DNA from: Piscinibacter sp050175855
GTDB taxonomy: Bacteria > Pseudomonadota > Gammaproteobacteria > Burkholderiales > Burkholderiaceae_C
Reading direction: 5' to 3'
DNA length: 64,000 bases
NCBI RefSeq assembly: GCF_050175855.1
Contig: NZ_JBFXIO010000001.1
Span: 9,155-73,154 of the forward strand
Shown: piece after piece, positions 1 through 8,304 of the stretch
Position numbering within the stretch: the first letter of the stretch is position 1
How the letters are laid out: every line of letters begins with the position of its first letter
The notes under the pieces: model-generated
Seen by the model: only the letters and a program-made list of their open reading frames with translations
Told to the model about the DNA's origin: nothing
Database searches by the model: none
Made by a program: the position numbers and the translations under genes

Positions 1-1
1 G

Positions 2-643
2 GGCGAATTCGCCCCGCCCGAACTCAGCGCAGGCTTCGTGCGCAGCGTGGTCGACGCCGCCTGGGAAACACTGGCCATGTCGGCGCTGGGCACGCTGCTG
101 GCCGCTGCGGCCGGCGTGCTGCTGGCGCTGCCTGCCAGCCGGCTGCACGACCAGGACCGGGCGCCCGGCCGCGCGCCGGCCCGCCTGCTGCTCAACGCGC
201 TGCGTGCCGTGCCCGAGCTGGTGTGGGCGGCGCTGCTGCTGATCGCGGCCGGCCTGGGCCCCTTCGCCGGGACGCTGGCGCTGGCGGTGCACACCACCGG
301 CGTGCTGGGCCGGCTGTTCGCCGAGGCCATCGAGAACGCCGCGCCGGGCCCGGCCGCCGCGCTGCGGACGCAAGGCTGCGGCACGGCACGCGTGTTCCTC
401 TACGCCACCTTGCCCCAGGTGCTGCCGCAGCTGATGAGCTACTCGCTCTATCGCTGGGAGAACAACATCCGCGCAGCCGCCGTGCTGGGCGTCGTGGGCG
501 CGGGCGGCCTGGGCCAGATGCTGTCGTTCCACATGGGCTTGTTCCAGATGCACAAGACCGCCACCGTGCTGCTGGCCATGCTGCTGCTGGTGGCCCTGGT
601 GGATGGCGCCAGCTTCGCGTGGCGCCGCTGGCTCACCCGCTAG
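2..643 (+). CDS. phnE: Phosphonate-type ABC transporter permease PhnE (5' end outside window)
   Basis: Inner-membrane permease of a phosphonate/phosphate-ester ABC importer (BPD_transp_1 fold). The reading frame is open from the first bases of the window, and the peptide before the first GTG (position 38) continues as a PhnE-like segment, so the gene begins upstream and is partial. Visible family marks are the membrane-spanning segments, the ALETL/GTLLA-like stretch near the start (WETLAMSALGTLLA), the EAA-loop region (EAIENAAPGPAAALRTQGCG) and the C-terminal VLGVVGAGGLGQML stretch typical of PhnE. The ATPase and binding protein would lie to the left and are not seen. PtxC-like paralogues are an alternative. 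Confidence 0.88.
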   Translation, partial: GEFAPPELSAGFVRSVVDAAWETLAMSALGTLLAAAAGVLLALPASRLHDQDRAPGRAPARLLLNALRAVPELVWAALLLIAAGLGPFAGTLALAVHTTGVLGRLFAEAIENAAPGPAAALRTQGCGTARVFLYATLPQVLPQLMSYSLYRWENNIRAAAVLGVVGAGGLGQMLSFHMGLFQMHKTATVLLAMLLLVALVDGASFAWRRWLTR

Positions 644-683
644 GGCACATACTGTGGCCGGTCCATTTGATGGGAGCGCCAGC

Positions 684-2057
684 ATGGATGCCGAGTCTTT
701 CGATGCCATCGTCGTTGGCGCCGGTCAGGCGGGCCCGGCTATCGCGGCACGCTGCAGCCGCGAGGGCCTGAAGACCGCCGTGATCGAACGCCACCACTTC
801 GGCGGCACCTGCGTCAACGTGGGCTGCGTGCCGACGAAGACGCTGGTGGCCAGCGCGCGCGCCGTCCGGCTTGCGCAGCGCGGCGCCGACTTCGGCTTCG
901 ACATCACCGGCCTGCGCGTCGACATGGCCCGCGTGATGGCCCGCAAGGACGCGATCGTCGCGAAGTCGCGGGACGGCGTGGAGACCTGGATGCGCGGGCT
1001 GAAGGGCACGGACGTCATCGTCGGCGATGCCCGGTTCGTCGGCCCGGCCACGCTCGAGGCAGCAGGGCGCCGATTGACCGCGCCGCGCATCTTCCTCAAC
1101 GTCGGCGGACGCGCGGTACGGCCCGCGTTGCCCGGCATCGAGACGGTGCCGACCCTGGACAACGTGTCGGTGATGCAGCTGGACTCCGTGCCGGAGCATC
1201 TCGTCGTTGTGGGCGGCAGCTACATCGGTCTGGAGTTTGCGCACCTGATGCGCCGCCTGGGTGCCGCCGTCACGGTGGTGGAGCGCTCCGCGCGCCTGCT
1301 TCCGCGGGAGGACCCCGACGTGTCCGACGGCATCCGTTCGATCCTGGAGGCCGAAGGCGTGCGCTTCGAACTGGGCGCTGAGTGCCTGTCGCTCGCCCGG
1401 GCGGGCGAGGGCATCGTCGTCGGCGCAGCCTGCGGTGGCGGTGACGGCATTCTCGGAAGCCACGTGCTGCTGGCCGTCGGCCGCCAGCCCAACACCGACG
1501 GGCTGGGCCTGGAACTGGCCGGCATCCGCACCGATGCGCGCGGGTACATCGAGGTCGACGACCAGTGTCGCACCAGCGCCGAAGGCGTCTGGGCCGTGGG
1601 CGACTGCAACGGACGCGGCGCATTCACGCACACCTCGTGGAACGACCACGAGATCGTGGTCGCGAACCTGTTCGATGGCGATCCACGCCGCATCGGCGAC
1701 CGCATCCCCTGCTATGCACTCTTCATCGATCCGGCTCTGGGGCGCGTCGGCATGACCGAGACCGAAGCGCTGGCCAGTGGCAAGCGTGTGCTGCGCGCCA
1801 AGATGCCGATGCAGCGCGTGGGCCGAGCGCGCGAGGCGGGTGAAACCTCGGGCTTCATGAAGGTGCTGGTCGATGCCGACACGCAGCGCATCCTGGGCGC
1901 GGCCATCCTCGGGATGAACGGGGACGAGGTGGTGCACGGGCTGCTGGACATCATGGCGGCCGACCAGCCGTACACCGTGATCTCGCGGGCCGTGCACATC
2001 CACCCGACCGTGAGCGAACTGGTGCCGACCTTGCTGCAGCAATTGAAGCCGGTCTGA
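684..2057 (+). CDS. FAD-dependent pyridine nucleotide-disulfide oxidoreductase (MerA-like, no metal-binding ends)
   Basis: 457-residue class I flavin disulfide reductase. It has an N-terminal FAD dinucleotide fold (VVGAGQAGPAIA), the redox-active cysteine pair GGTCVNVGCVPTK, an NAD(P)H fold (VVVGGSYIGLEFAHL), the second FAD motif (GVWAVGDCNG) and a dimerisation domain with the catalytic HIHPTVSEL stretch. It lacks both the N-terminal HMA domain and the C-terminal vicinal cysteines of true mercuric reductases, so mercury reduction is unlikely. A general NAD(P)H-disulfide reductase role is more likely, but the substrate is unknown. ATG at 684 is chosen over upstream starts because GGGAG lies just ahead of it and the dinucleotide fold starts soon after. 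Confidence 0.9.
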   Translation: MDAESFDAIVVGAGQAGPAIAARCSREGLKTAVIERHHFGGTCVNVGCVPTKTLVASARAVRLAQRGADFGFDITGLRVDMARVMARKDAIVAKSRDGVETWMRGLKGTDVIVGDARFVGPATLEAAGRRLTAPRIFLNVGGRAVRPALPGIETVPTLDNVSVMQLDSVPEHLVVVGGSYIGLEFAHLMRRLGAAVTVVERSARLLPREDPDVSDGIRSILEAEGVRFELGAECLSLARAGEGIVVGAACGGGDGILGSHVLLAVGRQPNTDGLGLELAGIRTDARGYIEVDDQCRTSAEGVWAVGDCNGRGAFTHTSWNDHEIVVANLFDGDPRRIGDRIPCYALFIDPALGRVGMTETEALASGKRVLRAKMPMQRVGRAREAGETSGFMKVLVDADTQRILGAAILGMNGDEVVHGLLDIMAADQPYTVISRAVHIHPTVSELVPTLLQQLKPV

Positions 2058-2238
2058 TCTGAATTCACCCCGGCGAAGCGGGATTCAAGATCGCAAGCGA
2101 AACCTGCATGGTTCGCCGCGGCAGATGCAGCGGAAGAGCCTTGGCTTGAGCGCTTCGGATGGGAACTCCAAGTCCCCGAAGCGGACGCGCCGTTGATGCC
2201 GGCAGTGTGTTCACCCCCGGCGTCTTGGCGCAGGTTTC

Positions 2239-2811
2239 CTACTTGGCTCCCGCCTGCCCTACCTGAGCAGCTTGCAGGATGCTCAGCAACGGCGCGTATC
2301 CGGCCTCCTGCAAGGCCTGTCCGCGCGCCACGTACAGATCCGCCGACCCCTTGACACCGTGACCTTCGAGCAACCGGTTCATGAAGTTGAAGAGGCAGAC
2401 CGTGAGGACGGCGTCATGCAGGTCGCGCTCCGTCCAACCCGCAGCGACGATGGCGTCCACATGGCGCTGCGTGGCCTTGGCCGGGGCGAGGGTCAGCACC
2501 TTGGCGTAGGCCAGGATCGGCTTGAGTTTCGGGTCGACCGGTGCGCTGTCGATGTCGTCCAGCAGCGCGACGATGAGCGATTCCCCCACCCCATAGGCCT
2601 TGGCCGTTTCCGTGTGCACGCCGAAGCAGTATTGGCAGGCATTGAGGCCGGAGACGTAGGCCGCGATCAATTCCTTTTCCTTCGCCGTGAGCTGCGTGTC
2701 GGCGCGCAACACGGCGGTGTGGAACTCGATCAGCGCGCGGCCGGCGGCAGGGTTGAGCGTGAGGATGTGCCGCACGCCTGCATCGTCGGGCAAAGAAGAG
2801 ATGAACGGCAT
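2239..2811 (-). CDS. Peroxidase-related CMD/AhpD-family protein
   Basis: 190-residue alkylhydroperoxidase-like protein of the carboxymuconolactone decarboxylase fold. The AhpD-type redox motif is visible as CQYCFGVH (Cys-x-x-Cys followed by His), set in a helical protein of the usual length for peroxidase-related enzymes. Such proteins reduce peroxides at the CxxC pair, probably in the cytoplasm with a thiol reductant. The start at 2811 has a near-perfect ribosome site (GGAGGACTC) directly upstream. A second CMD protein is encoded 400 bases upstream on the same strand, and an AraC regulator follows further upstream, so the three may form one regulated unit. Confidence 0.85.
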   Translation of the reverse strand: MPFISSLPDDAGVRHILTLNPAAGRALIEFHTAVLRADTQLTAKEKELIAAYVSGLNACQYCFGVHTETAKAYGVGESLIVALLDDIDSAPVDPKLKPILAYAKVLTLAPAKATQRHVDAIVAAGWTERDLHDAVLTVCLFNFMNRLLEGHGVKGSADLYVARGQALQEAGYAPLLSILQAAQVGQAGAK

Positions 2812-2871
2812 GAGTCCTCCATGTGACGCGAACACGCGACCCCACGAGGTCGCCCTGATGGGATGAGCCGA

Positions 2872-3180
2872 TCAGCCGCCCCCGCGTTGCGTGGCGAGGT
2901 CGAATCGGCGTTGCACCTCGTGCCGACGTTCTGCCGACAGGCCCGCGTACTGAAAGCGCACCTGCAGGCGCGGAATCTCGAGCAAGGCGATGCGGCGTGC
3001 GGCCAGCGGCTGCCAGACCAACCGGAGCATGCCGTCAGGGAACACACCACGGACCTCATTTGAAGCGGAGTCCGTCTCGATGTCCGCACCGGGCAGCGCG
3101 GCGGGCAGCGCTCGCAGCAGATCCGCCACGGTGCATCCCATGGTCTGCTCGAATTCCTCGGGGACGAATTCCGGCGTCAT
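2872..3180 (-). CDS. Hypothetical small protein between two CMD-family genes
   Basis: 102-residue soluble protein without a signal peptide or membrane segment. I do not recognise a family. It has one cysteine (TMGCTVADLL) and an Arg/Gln-rich C-terminus. It sits on the same strand between the two AhpD-like genes, with 36 bases to the upstream gene, so it is probably cotranscribed with them. Codon use (GC-rich third positions) fits a real gene. The position suggests a role linked to the CMD proteins, but no function can be read from the sequence. Confidence 0.6.
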   Translation of the reverse strand: MTPEFVPEEFEQTMGCTVADLLRALPAALPGADIETDSASNEVRGVFPDGMLRLVWQPLAARRIALLEIPRLQVRFQYAGLSAERRHEVQRRFDLATQRGGG

Positions 3181-3216
3181 CTCAGGATGGTCGTGGCGGT
3201 CTGTGCCGCGGAGTGG

Positions 3217-3786
3217 TCAATCGACCTTGTAGGCCGAGAACACGGCATCCACCGGTGTGGCGAAGGCGTGGTTGCTGTAGTTGCTGAGCGTCTTCACGGC
3301 GATGGCCAGGACGATGTAGAGCACGTCCTTCTCCTGGAAGCCGGCGCCGAGGAACGCCTGCACAGTATCGGCGGCGGGACGCCCCTGGGTCTTGACCATC
3401 TCGGCCGTCAGTGCGTACAGGGCCGCGAGCCTGGCGTCGGGAATCGGCTGGCCGGCACGAACGGCCTGCAGCACAGGCCCCGGTACACCTGACTTCTTGT
3501 CGGCGATCATGCTGTGCGCGGCCGTGCAATAGGTGCAGCCATTGACCTGGCTGACGGCCAGGAACACCACCTCCTGCTCGGCGGGCTTCAGTCCCGACTC
3601 CGAACGGAACAGCGCGTAGCCGTGCAGGTAGGTGCTCAGCACGGCCGGCGCGTTGACCATGTTGGCGTACATGTTCGGCAGGAACCCCACCGCCTTGACG
3701 GCCTGGTCGAGGATGGCCTTCTGGGCATCGTTGGCGGTGGCGGGGTCGACGGCGTGCAGGGTGTGCAGGATGGGTTTGGCAGACAT
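3217..3786 (-). CDS. Carboxymuconolactone decarboxylase/AhpD-family protein
   Basis: 189-residue CMD-fold protein with the AhpD-like redox motif CTYCTAAHS (Cys-x-x-Cys-x-x-x-His). It is expected to act as a thiol peroxidase-like enzyme in the cytoplasm. ATG at 3786 is preceded by AAAGGAA, and an in-frame upstream extension has no ribosome site. It lies directly downstream of a same-strand AraC-family regulator gene and upstream of a hypothetical gene and a second CMD protein. The AraC protein may therefore control this small peroxide/quinone-stress unit. Confidence 0.87.
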   Translation of the reverse strand: MSAKPILHTLHAVDPATANDAQKAILDQAVKAVGFLPNMYANMVNAPAVLSTYLHGYALFRSESGLKPAEQEVVFLAVSQVNGCTYCTAAHSMIADKKSGVPGPVLQAVRAGQPIPDARLAALYALTAEMVKTQGRPAADTVQAFLGAGFQEKDVLYIVLAIAVKTLSNYSNHAFATPVDAVFSAYKVD

Positions 3787-3924
3787 GGCGGTTCCTTTGG
3801 GCGTGGGTGAGCTGAGAAAGCCGTTCATCCTAGGAATGGCCGGGGTCGACGTGGATACTGTCCGTCGCGGACTGATGACCCGGCGTCTCGCCGGGCCCGT
3901 CGGGCGGTTGACTCGTCGATTCGG

Positions 3925-4767
3925 TCAGGCCTGCGGCGCCGCTTCCGCCTCGACATTGCGCAGCCAATGTGTCGGGGCTTTGCCGGTCTTGCGGATGAAG
4001 GCCCGGGTGAACGCGCTGGCACTGCCATAGCCCACGTCCAGGGCCACGTGTTTCAAGGGCCGTCCGGCTCGCAGCAGCCCCTGAGCCAGGGTGACGCGCC
4101 ACGTCGCCAGGTAGTCCGCGGGTGTGTCCCCGATGACCTCGCGGAAGTGCACCGCGAACCGGGCCCGAGACATCCCCGCGAGTTGGGCCATGTCCGACAG
4201 CTCCCAGGCGCGCATGGCGTCCTCGTGGACCGCCACCAGGGCCTTGGCCAGACGCGGGTCTGCAAGCCCGGCCAGGGTGCCGCCCTGGGTCAGTCCGCGA
4301 TCCAGGCAGTGGCGCAGCAGGCGGATCAGCAGCAGTTCACACAGGCGGTCCAGCGCGGCCTGGCGCCCGCACTGCTCGGTGAAGGCTTCGTCGTACAGCA
4401 GGTCCAGCAGGGCCTGCGCACCGGGAAGATCGCGCAGCGGCACCAGAACCATCGGCGGCAGCGAGTCCGTGATCGGGTTGCGTCCACCGCCACCAAACTG
4501 GATCGATGCGCACACCACGTCGGCACCGTCCCGGTCGTTGGCGATCAGGCGGTGGGCGTCCGGCCGGGGCAGGAACAGCAGGGTCGGTTCGGTGATGGTC
4601 AAGGTGCCTTCGATGCCGCCGGTCAGCGTCACCGGTCCGCGCTTGATCAGGTGGACGTGGCCACGCTGCGTGTCGCGTTCGAAGTGGTGGATGCCGCAGA
4701 TCTGGCCGGTATAGAAGACCCCGGCGCTCAGCGAGAAGCGTTGCAGCAGCAGGGAGAGGCGGTCCAT
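3925..4767 (-). CDS. AraC-family transcriptional regulator with cupin sensor domain
   Basis: 280-residue regulator. Residues from about 1 to 170 form a cupin-type ligand domain of the kind called AraC_binding/Cupin_6, with HHFERD and HVHLIKRG strands. The C-terminal 100 residues carry two helix-turn-helix units (LSDMAQLAGMSRARFAVHFREV and the VALDVGYGSASAFTRAF signature). The start at 4767 (MDRLSLLLQRF) is the usual family start. An upstream in-frame extension to 4836 is possible. The divergent neighbour is a Tat-exported YHS protein and the same-strand neighbour is a CMD protein, both candidate targets. Confidence 0.9.
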   Translation of the reverse strand: MDRLSLLLQRFSLSAGVFYTGQICGIHHFERDTQRGHVHLIKRGPVTLTGGIEGTLTITEPTLLFLPRPDAHRLIANDRDGADVVCASIQFGGGGRNPITDSLPPMVLVPLRDLPGAQALLDLLYDEAFTEQCGRQAALDRLCELLLIRLLRHCLDRGLTQGGTLAGLADPRLAKALVAVHEDAMRAWELSDMAQLAGMSRARFAVHFREVIGDTPADYLATWRVTLAQGLLRAGRPLKHVALDVGYGSASAFTRAFIRKTGKAPTHWLRNVEAEAAPQA

Positions 4768-4907
4768 GGCGAGTGCGAAACGTTTGGTCAACAGGATGGT
4801 ACTTGAGGACGCCGAACGTTTCATCGGAGGGCCCAAAGTTCACCGCAACGCCGGCAGCAACCCACACCGGCGTGAACCCCCAACCACCTCGATGAAGGAC
4901 CTTCGTC

Positions 4908-5414
4908 ATGACACCCTCCACGACCCGACCGCGCCGGCGGTTTCTCGCCAACCTGATCGTTGCCGCCAGTGCGGTCACGCTGTTGAACAGCCCCGCACTG
5001 GCCTATGACGAGAACTCGACCAGTGCCGTGAACGTCGACGCCAGCGGCCTCGCACTCAAGGGCCACGACCCGGTGGCCTACTTCAACGCCGCGAAGCCGA
5101 CGCCAGGCCTTGCCCAGTTCAGCGCACAACACCAGGGCGCGACCTATCGGTTCGCGACCGCCGCCAACCGCGATGCCTTCATCGCCAACCCGGGCAAGTA
5201 CGCGCCGGCCTACGGCGGCTTCTGCGCGATGGGCGTGGCGCTGGAGAAGAAGCTCGACGTCGATCCGCAGGCCTGGCGGGTGGTGGACGGCAGGCTGTAC
5301 CTGAACGTCAACAAGGACGTGCAGAAGCGCTGGCTCGACGATGTGCCCGGCAACCTGGCCACGGCCGACAAGAACTGGCCGCGCCTGAAGGACCGGGTGC
5401 CGAAGACGCTCTGA
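4908..5414 (+). CDS. Exported YHS-domain protein
   Basis: 168-residue protein with a Tat-like N-terminus (RPRRRFLANLIVAASAV) followed by an Ala-x-Ala cleavage area (SPALA). The mature part is a YHS domain (GHDPVAYFNAAKPTPG, YRFATAANRDAFIANPGKYAPAYGGFC), a small fold that binds metal ions through Cys/His/Asp residues. Only one cysteine-containing YGGFCAMG motif remains. It is probably periplasmic. It is divergent from the AraC regulator. A conserved family of such YHS proteins exists in proteobacteria without an assigned function. Confidence 0.82.
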   Translation: MTPSTTRPRRRFLANLIVAASAVTLLNSPALAYDENSTSAVNVDASGLALKGHDPVAYFNAAKPTPGLAQFSAQHQGATYRFATAANRDAFIANPGKYAPAYGGFCAMGVALEKKLDVDPQAWRVVDGRLYLNVNKDVQKRWLDDVPGNLATADKNWPRLKDRVPKTL

Positions 5415-5430
5415 GTGCCTGTCCGGAACC

Positions 5431-5853
5431 TCAGGAGCTTTCCCGCCACCGTTGCCGGACGTTTGCCACGAACCCGTCCCGGTCGGCGCGCATGTTGCGC
5501 ACGACGGCTGCTGGCGCATCGGTCTGCTCGTGACGAGCGGACCAGATGACGAGCTCGACCAGGACAGGCGCCAGGTCGATGCCCTTGGAGGACAGGCGAT
5601 AGATGAAGCGACGCGCGTCCTGCGGGTCGCGCCGCTTCTCGACGATGTTCGCATCCTCCAGCTTGCGAAGCCGGTCAGCCAGGATGTTGGATGCGATGCC
5701 TTCGCCTCCCGTCAGGAAGTCGTTGAAGGTCCGTCGTTCCTTGAACATCAGGTCGCGCACGACCAGCAGCGACCAGGCGTCGCCAAGAAGTTCGAGCGCA
5801 ATGCTGATCGGGCAACCCGATCGTCGTTGACGAGATGCAGGGGGAGGGGCCAT
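5431..5853 (-). CDS. HxlR-family winged-helix transcriptional regulator
   Basis: 140-residue HxlR/MarR-like repressor. The family hallmarks are the CPISIALELLGDAWSLLVVRDLM stretch (with the family's conserved N-terminal cysteine), the TFNDFLTGGEGIASNILADRL recognition helix region and a winged RFIYRLSSKG turn. The start at 5853 is preferred over the ATG at 5880 because the latter lies inside a 23-base inverted repeat that looks like this regulator's own operator. It is divergent from a membrane protein gene, the probable target. Confidence 0.88.
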   Translation of the reverse strand: MAPPPASRQRRSGCPISIALELLGDAWSLLVVRDLMFKERRTFNDFLTGGEGIASNILADRLRKLEDANIVEKRRDPQDARRFIYRLSSKGIDLAPVLVELVIWSARHEQTDAPAAVVRNMRADRDGFVANVRQRWRESS

Positions 5854-5875
5854 GGGCGAGCATCGATGATCGCAT

Positions 5876-5898
5876 ATCACTTGCCATTTGCAAGTGAT
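5876..5898. promoter_or_regulatory. Perfect inverted repeat, probable HxlR operator
   Basis: Nine-base arms ATCACTTGC and GCAAGTGAT are separated by five bases (CATTT). The repeat lies in the gap between the divergent HxlR gene (starts 5853) and the membrane protein gene (starts 5964). HxlR-type regulators bind dyads of about this size as dimers, so it is probably an autoregulatory operator controlling both genes. Assignment to HxlR is inference from position and symmetry. Confidence 0.7.
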
Positions 5899-5963
5899 TG
5901 ACTACACTGACGCACCCTTTGCCAAGCAACCCGCGCCGGCTGCGCCTGCAGGAGGTCAACGTC

Positions 5964-6398
5964 ATGCGCAAGTCCTTCTGGTTGTCGGTCCTGGCCTACC
6001 TGGTACCGACCTTCCCACTCGGCTACTTCTGGCATCTGGTCACGTTCGCGGATCGATACCATCGGCTCGAGATGTACCGGGACGATGTGATCATCCCGTT
6101 GGGCTTGGCCTCGATGGTGATCCAGGCGCTGGTCTTCGCCTGGGCCTATCCGCGACTGTTTCCCTCCACGCGCATGCCATGGCAGCGCGGGGCCTTCGGT
6201 TTCGCGTGCATCTTCGGCGTCATGGCCTGGTCGTTCGCGGTGCTGCCGGTCGCGGCCAAGTACCGCATGACCTCGGTGCAGGACTTCATGGTGCTGGAGA
6301 CTGCCTTCACGGTGTTGCAGTTCGCCGTCGTCTCTCCGCTGATTGCGCTGGCCCACCGGCTCGGCGAGGGCAAGTCGGCGGCGGCCGTGTCGGCCTGA
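5964..6398 (+). CDS. Small integral membrane protein, HxlR-linked
   Basis: 144-residue protein with four hydrophobic segments (near residues 5-25, 45-65, 75-95 and 110-135) and no recognised catalytic motif. I place it with the uncharacterised four-helix membrane proteins (DUF1761-like) that often sit beside HxlR regulators, but that assignment is weak. ATG at 5964 is supported by GGAGG at 5951. It is divergent from the HxlR gene and shares its 23-base dyad, so it is likely repressed by it. The TfoX-like gene begins 13 bases after the stop. Confidence 0.65.
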   Translation: MRKSFWLSVLAYLVPTFPLGYFWHLVTFADRYHRLEMYRDDVIIPLGLASMVIQALVFAWAYPRLFPSTRMPWQRGAFGFACIFGVMAWSFAVLPVAAKYRMTSVQDFMVLETAFTVLQFAVVSPLIALAHRLGEGKSAAAVSA

Positions 6399-6411
6399 TC
6401 GGGCGACGCTG

Positions 6412-6738
6412 ATGCCCTACGACCCTCAGCTGGCAGAACGGATGCGCACAGCGCTGCAGGCACGCGCTGGCGTGGTCGAGAAGAAGATGTTTGGCGGCTA
6501 CTGCTGGATGCTCCGCGGCAACATGCTGTGTGGCGTCGAGGTCGGACGCTTCATGTTCCGTGTCGGCAAGGATCAGGAGGCCGAAGCGCTGTCGCGGCCC
6601 GGCGCCAGCCCCATGGACATCACCGGCAGGCCGATGAAGGGCTTCGTGTGGGTGGATGCCTCCCAGGCCGTGGGCGAAGGGCTCGAATCGTGGATTGACA
6701 TGGCGGCGCGCTACATCGACGGGCTTGAGCCGAAGTAG
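6412..6738 (+). CDS. TfoX/Sxy N-terminal domain protein
   Basis: 108-residue stand-alone TfoX N-terminal domain. The family signature is VVEKKMFGGYCWMLRGNMLCGVEVGRFMFRVG followed by FVWVDASQAV. Full-length TfoX/Sxy regulates competence in gammaproteobacteria, while single-domain versions like this one are common in betaproteobacteria and have no firm role. It follows the HxlR-linked membrane gene by 13 bases and may be cotranscribed. A TfoX C-terminal-domain protein is encoded far away at 46.75-47.04 kb. Confidence 0.85.
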   Translation: MPYDPQLAERMRTALQARAGVVEKKMFGGYCWMLRGNMLCGVEVGRFMFRVGKDQEAEALSRPGASPMDITGRPMKGFVWVDASQAVGEGLESWIDMAARYIDGLEPK

Positions 6739-7137
6739 AGCTTCGGCTGTCACGGGCGGCGGTGCGCACATGACGTTCGCATCGTCGAGCTTGTCGGCGA
6801 TGAGCCGGAGCGAATCGAGACACGGAAGGAAGCACAGCATCGGCTCGCCGACGGCGGCCGTGCAGTCGCGGCTGACGTTTGGGCCGTTGTTCCCAACTTC
6901 GTGACCATGAGGTGGCCGCACCCGTCGACCGATTGATCGCAGGGCGGAATGGCTGCAACGGGCCTGACAGTCCACGGCGATACGCCGAACCGAGGATCGC
7001 CAACCCCACATGCCTGCACCGCGAGCCTTCAGGTGCGTGGGCGTCACGCATTGCCCGAACCGACCGACCAATGAAGACGGAAGGGCGCAAACGAACTCAG
7101 GCGGCCCGCCGGACCCACCACTGACCCAGGAGTCATC
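6739..7137. other. Intergenic stretch, no supported gene
   Basis: About 400 bases without a convincing coding region: short open frames on both strands lack ribosome sites and recognisable protein features. The stretch looks like eroded sequence. Its right part holds GTCACG (7043-7048), 16 bases, then CGAC (7065-7068), close to the string found twice at 8755-8882. This could be the promoter of the secreted protein gene at 7138, which is preceded by AGGAG at 7129. Confidence 0.5.
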
Positions 7138-7557
7138 ATGAACAGGTTCATTGCCACCACGCTGCTGTCGGTAGTTGCCTCGACCGTCCTCGCCAGCCCT
7201 GCTTCTGCCTCGGACGACACCGGCTACCAGTCCTATCGCCGAGTGGTGCTCGGCGATTCGGCGCTTGCGCCTGCCGGGCAGGCCACGACCGCCAGTCTGG
7301 ACGCCGGAGGAAATCCGGGCGCCTATGCCCGCTACCTCATCCACCTGGGGCTGTCCGAACGCGATGCCATGGCACGTGCGGCAGGTGTCGATGGAGCGGA
7401 GTCGTCGGCAGTTCGCCGCACGTCCGAAGCTCTGATTGCGCTCGACTCCCGCGAGCTCTACGAAAGGGCCGTGCTCGGCCACACGATCAGCGAGTTGCTG
7501 GCCCGTCGATCCGACGGCGACCGTCGTGTCGTGCGAGCCGAAGATCGGCGGCAGTAG
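7138..7557 (+). CDS. Hypothetical secreted protein
   Basis: 139-residue protein with a clear Sec signal peptide (MNRFIATTLLSVVASTVLASPASAS) and a polar mature part with no recognised domain. The mature part includes the repeated idea of small helices rich in Ala and Arg. AGGAG nine bases upstream supports the start. A strong hairpin follows the gene at 7576. Neighbouring secreted proteins at 8305 and 8939 are similarly short and of unknown function, and all three carry related promoter-like strings upstream, so they may be co-regulated envelope proteins. Confidence 0.65.
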   Translation: MNRFIATTLLSVVASTVLASPASASDDTGYQSYRRVVLGDSALAPAGQATTASLDAGGNPGAYARYLIHLGLSERDAMARAAGVDGAESSAVRRTSEALIALDSRELYERAVLGHTISELLARRSDGDRRVVRAEDRRQ

Positions 7558-7575
7558 ATGCTGCGTCGGCGAGCC

Positions 7576-7603
7576 GCCCGAGGCGAGGCGAAACGCCTCG
7601 GGC
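7576..7603. terminator. Strong hairpin between convergent genes
   Basis: Perfect ten-base arms GCCCGAGGCG and CGCCTCGGGC are separated by eight bases. The hairpin lies between the converging ends of the secreted-protein gene (stop 7557) and the thioredoxin gene (stop 7634), the expected place for a bidirectional terminator. No T-run follows on either strand, so termination efficiency is uncertain. Confidence 0.6.
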
Positions 7604-7633
7604 CGGTGCCGACGGCGAGTCGGCTCTTGCTGG

Positions 7634-7966
7634 CTATCGAGCCAGCGCTTCGTCCAGAAATGCCGCAAGCGCCTGCTTAGGCAGGCTGCCGGCACGAGCG
7701 GCGACGACCTGACCGTCCATGACGACCATCAGCGTCGGGACACTTCGAATGCCAACTTCGCCAGCGATGACGGAGAACTCGTCGACGTCGACCTTGATGA
7801 CCTTGAGCTTGCCGGCGCGCTCATCCGCGAAGTCCTCGAGGACCGGGGCGAACGCCTTGCATGGGCCGCACCAGGTCGCCGAGAAGTCGACCAGGACCGG
7901 TGTTCCCTCGGTGCCGAGCACGGCGCGGGCATGGTCGAGGCTGGTGGGTTCGATGACGTGGGACAT
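7634..7966 (-). CDS. Thioredoxin
   Basis: 110-residue cytoplasmic thioredoxin. It has the active-site motif WCGPCK in context FSATWCGPCKAFAPVL, the cis-proline region VRSVPTLMVV (here IRSVPTLMVV) and the usual length and fold order. It would supply electrons to peroxidases and other thiol enzymes, which fits the peroxide-linked CMD proteins to the left. The start MSHVIEP is the first ATG of the conserved part, and no signal peptide is present. It may be a secondary thioredoxin rather than the housekeeping TrxA. Confidence 0.92.
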   Translation of the reverse strand: MSHVIEPTSLDHARAVLGTEGTPVLVDFSATWCGPCKAFAPVLEDFADERAGKLKVIKVDVDEFSVIAGEVGIRSVPTLMVVMDGQVVAARAGSLPKQALAAFLDEALAR

Positions 7967-8304
7967 GTCGATACCTTGATGGAATGGTGGGACTCGGTCC
8001 AAGTCCAGATAGGGCCTGGAAGGCCTGCTGCAAGATGCCGAGCGTCACCGAGCGTCTCGGGGTTGTTGCCATTCGTCTCGCGCTGGCGTCCGCAGAGATG
8101 GCGCCAACGCCACGATGGCTTGTTCGTTGCCTGTGCCCTTGGACGTGGCGCCTTCCAACTGCATGGGCCGGGTGATGCAAGCCCCGGCCGCAAATCGTCG
8201 AGTTGGCCCATGCGAGCCGACCGCGCAAGGCGGTCGACAGTGGGCGTCCAGACCGGGTCAGCCGATGTCAGGTCCGACACCGGAGTCGACGGTTCCGGCA
8301 CGGC
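7967..8304. other. Intergenic stretch, nothing recognised
   Basis: About 340 bases between the thioredoxin start and the end of the DUF4148-like gene. I see no reading frame with protein-like features, no RNA gene and no strong dyad. The stretch probably contains the thioredoxin promoter, but no -10/-35 pair stands out. Confidence 0.4.

Noticed and set aside
633..2042. Long minus-strand frame opposite the MerA-like flavoprotein
   Set aside because: It is the antisense shadow of the flavoprotein gene: His/Arg-rich, no domains and no ribosome site, typical of high-GC DNA.
684..2057. Flavoprotein as a second mercuric reductase
   Set aside because: It lacks the N-terminal HMA domain and the C-terminal vicinal cysteines needed for Hg(II) handling.
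6737..6780. GTCACG box with N16 after the TfoX-like gene as a promoter
   Set aside because: The downstream box is TGAC and not CGTC, and no gene start follows at a sensible distance.
6750..7019. Minus-strand frame of 89 codons in the gap before the secreted protein gene
   Set aside because: No ribosome site, no domain, Cys/Ser/Arg-rich composition unlike neighbours; kept as intergenic.
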